From the NCBI GenBank assembly GCA_035649635.1, contig DASRJE010000064.1:1-64000 (forward strand): a stretch of DNA of 64,000 nt, in the 5' to 3' direction. The translations under genes and the position numbers were made by a program. This DNA comes from Gp6-AA40 sp035649635. Its GTDB lineage: Bacteria > Acidobacteriota > Vicinamibacteria > Vicinamibacterales > UBA2999. Of the stretch, positions 63,399-64,000 are shown one piece after another; position 1 is the first letter of the stretch; the number at the start of each line of letters is the position of its first letter. The notes beneath the pieces were generated by a model. It was not told the DNA's origin, ran no database searches, and saw only the letters and a program-made list of their open reading frames with translations.

Positions 63399-64000
63399 CT
63401 AGCGAGGTGGCTGTGGCCGCAGCTGCTTCCAACGTTCGATGAATCGCACAGCGCCGTCAACGAACGCTTCAGTCATTCGCCGACCTTGTTCCGCGGTCGC
63501 TTCGCGCGGATCTCTCTCGCTCCACACGCCTGTCGTCGACATCTCCGCCGCCGACGTCCCTTTCCCGGTTTCTTTGGGCTTCAATCCTTCGGCGAGAAAC
63601 ACCAACGAAGCCGCCGCGTCACCAGCCTTCACTTCAGGCAACATTCGATTCAAGGATGCCGGTAAAGTCAGCGTTGCTCTTTCGGCCTTCTCGAGCGCGA
63701 CCAGGGACGGAAACAGGTATAAGGCACTGGAGGTTTCACCGACGCCACTGTGCCGATCAAAAGGTTGGGGCGTGGGCTGGCTTCCCGCTGTCCCAGGTGT
63801 TGCCATCGATTCAATGGCATCGCCGAGGTCGACGGCGATCGCGGCCGTCTCCTGATTGATCCTGTCCACGACAAATCTCGTCACGTGCTGGTTCCCGGTG
63901 TGGCTGCTGAACAGAATGAAGCGGCGGAACCCATGCCGGATCAAGCTTTGAGCGGCTTCGAAGTACACCCGCTGCATGGTTTCGCTCGAGAGCGCAATCG
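63399..64000 (-). CDS. Creatininase-family amidohydrolase, N-terminus beyond window
   Basis: At least 200 residues, continuing past base 64000 on the minus strand, so only the C-terminal two thirds are here. Creatininase (creatinine amidohydrolase / arfB-like) signatures: FILFSSHTGNQHVT near the start (metal-binding GHGGN variant), HSGVGETSSALYLFPSLV in the middle (conserved Glu-Thr-Ser ligand region) and a C-terminal ARFIERWKQL helix. The family hydrolyses cyclic amides such as creatinine or N-formamides. Converges on the preceding gene with six bases between. Confidence 0.75.
   Translation of the reverse strand, partial: IALSSETMQRVYFEAAQSLIRHGFRRFILFSSHTGNQHVTRFVVDRINQETAAIAVDLGDAIESMATPGTAGSQPTPQPFDRHSGVGETSSALYLFPSLVALEKAERATLTLPASLNRMLPEVKAGDAAASLVFLAEGLKPKETGKGTSAAEMSTTGVWSERDPREATAEQGRRMTEAFVDGAVRFIERWKQLRPQPPR

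Overview
The window is high-GC bacterial chromosome, almost certainly from an acidobacterium, most likely of the Vicinamibacteria type. Support comes from two orphan FtsX/MacB-type permeases of the acidobacterial duplicated (ADOP) family, one behind a PadR regulator, a PSD1/DUF1501 pair, several outer-membrane beta-barrel proteins ending in Phe, a DUF4136 protein and an exported PWGDPDLQGTW-type protein. No rRNA, tRNA, CRISPR array, insertion sequence or prophage was seen. The taxonomic call is inference from gene content.

Layout. 1-7013: arginine deiminase operon (YfcC-type carrier, arcA, arcB, arcC, APC permease) with an overlapping Ca2+/H+ antiporter. 7126-13537: envelope proteins (beta-barrels, HAF-repeat protein, porin-like protein, DUF4136, DUF3943). 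13669-20039: NtrC-type PAS-GAF sigma-54 regulator, secreted VOC protein, GT-C-like membrane protein, SGNH-like protein. 20533-31040: exported unknown protein, group-2 sigma-70 factor, Ada plus DNA-repair oxygenase, exported macrodomain-like protein, ADOP permease, MocR regulator. 31191-46095: membrane protein, methyltransferase coupled to an S1-repeat protein, DUF4395 protein, methanethiol oxidase, AraC regulator coupled to a SolA-like oxidase, CBS protein, methyltransferase, and the dapC-dapD-dapE lysine operon. 46207-64000: decayed FAD oxidoreductase, sugar dehydrogenase, TIR-membrane fusion, amidohydrolase, PSD1 and DUF1501 proteins, AsnB-like protein, zinc ribbon, GNAT, ADOP plus PadR with a readable promoter/operator, an exported protein and a truncated creatininase-family gene.

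The most unusual structure is intergenic. Many gene-end spacers hold long imperfect palindromes whose arms are tandem arrays of degenerate 7- or 8-base words (AANYYCC, GATTGNN, GARTCCC, GTAGCTNG, CTCCGNGN). The words differ between sites but the architecture is the same. All six convergent gene pairs separated by more than 100 bp carry such repeats, while the five other convergent pairs are separated by under 25 bp or overlap and carry none. A second set of short REP-like hairpins with a CGTAGAGCG...GGCTTCAGCC core is scattered through other spacers. Among protein genes, the TIR domain fused to an eight-helix membrane region, the exported macrodomain-like protein and the isolated AsnB-like protein are the best candidates for undescribed biology.

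Functional links visible from arrangement: arginine uptake and catabolism to ornithine, ammonia, CO2 and ATP; alkylation repair (Ada plus oxygenase with ATGA coupling); lysine/peptidoglycan precursor synthesis (dapCDE); PadR-controlled ADOP permease; and AraC-controlled SolA-like oxidase divergent from methanethiol oxidase.
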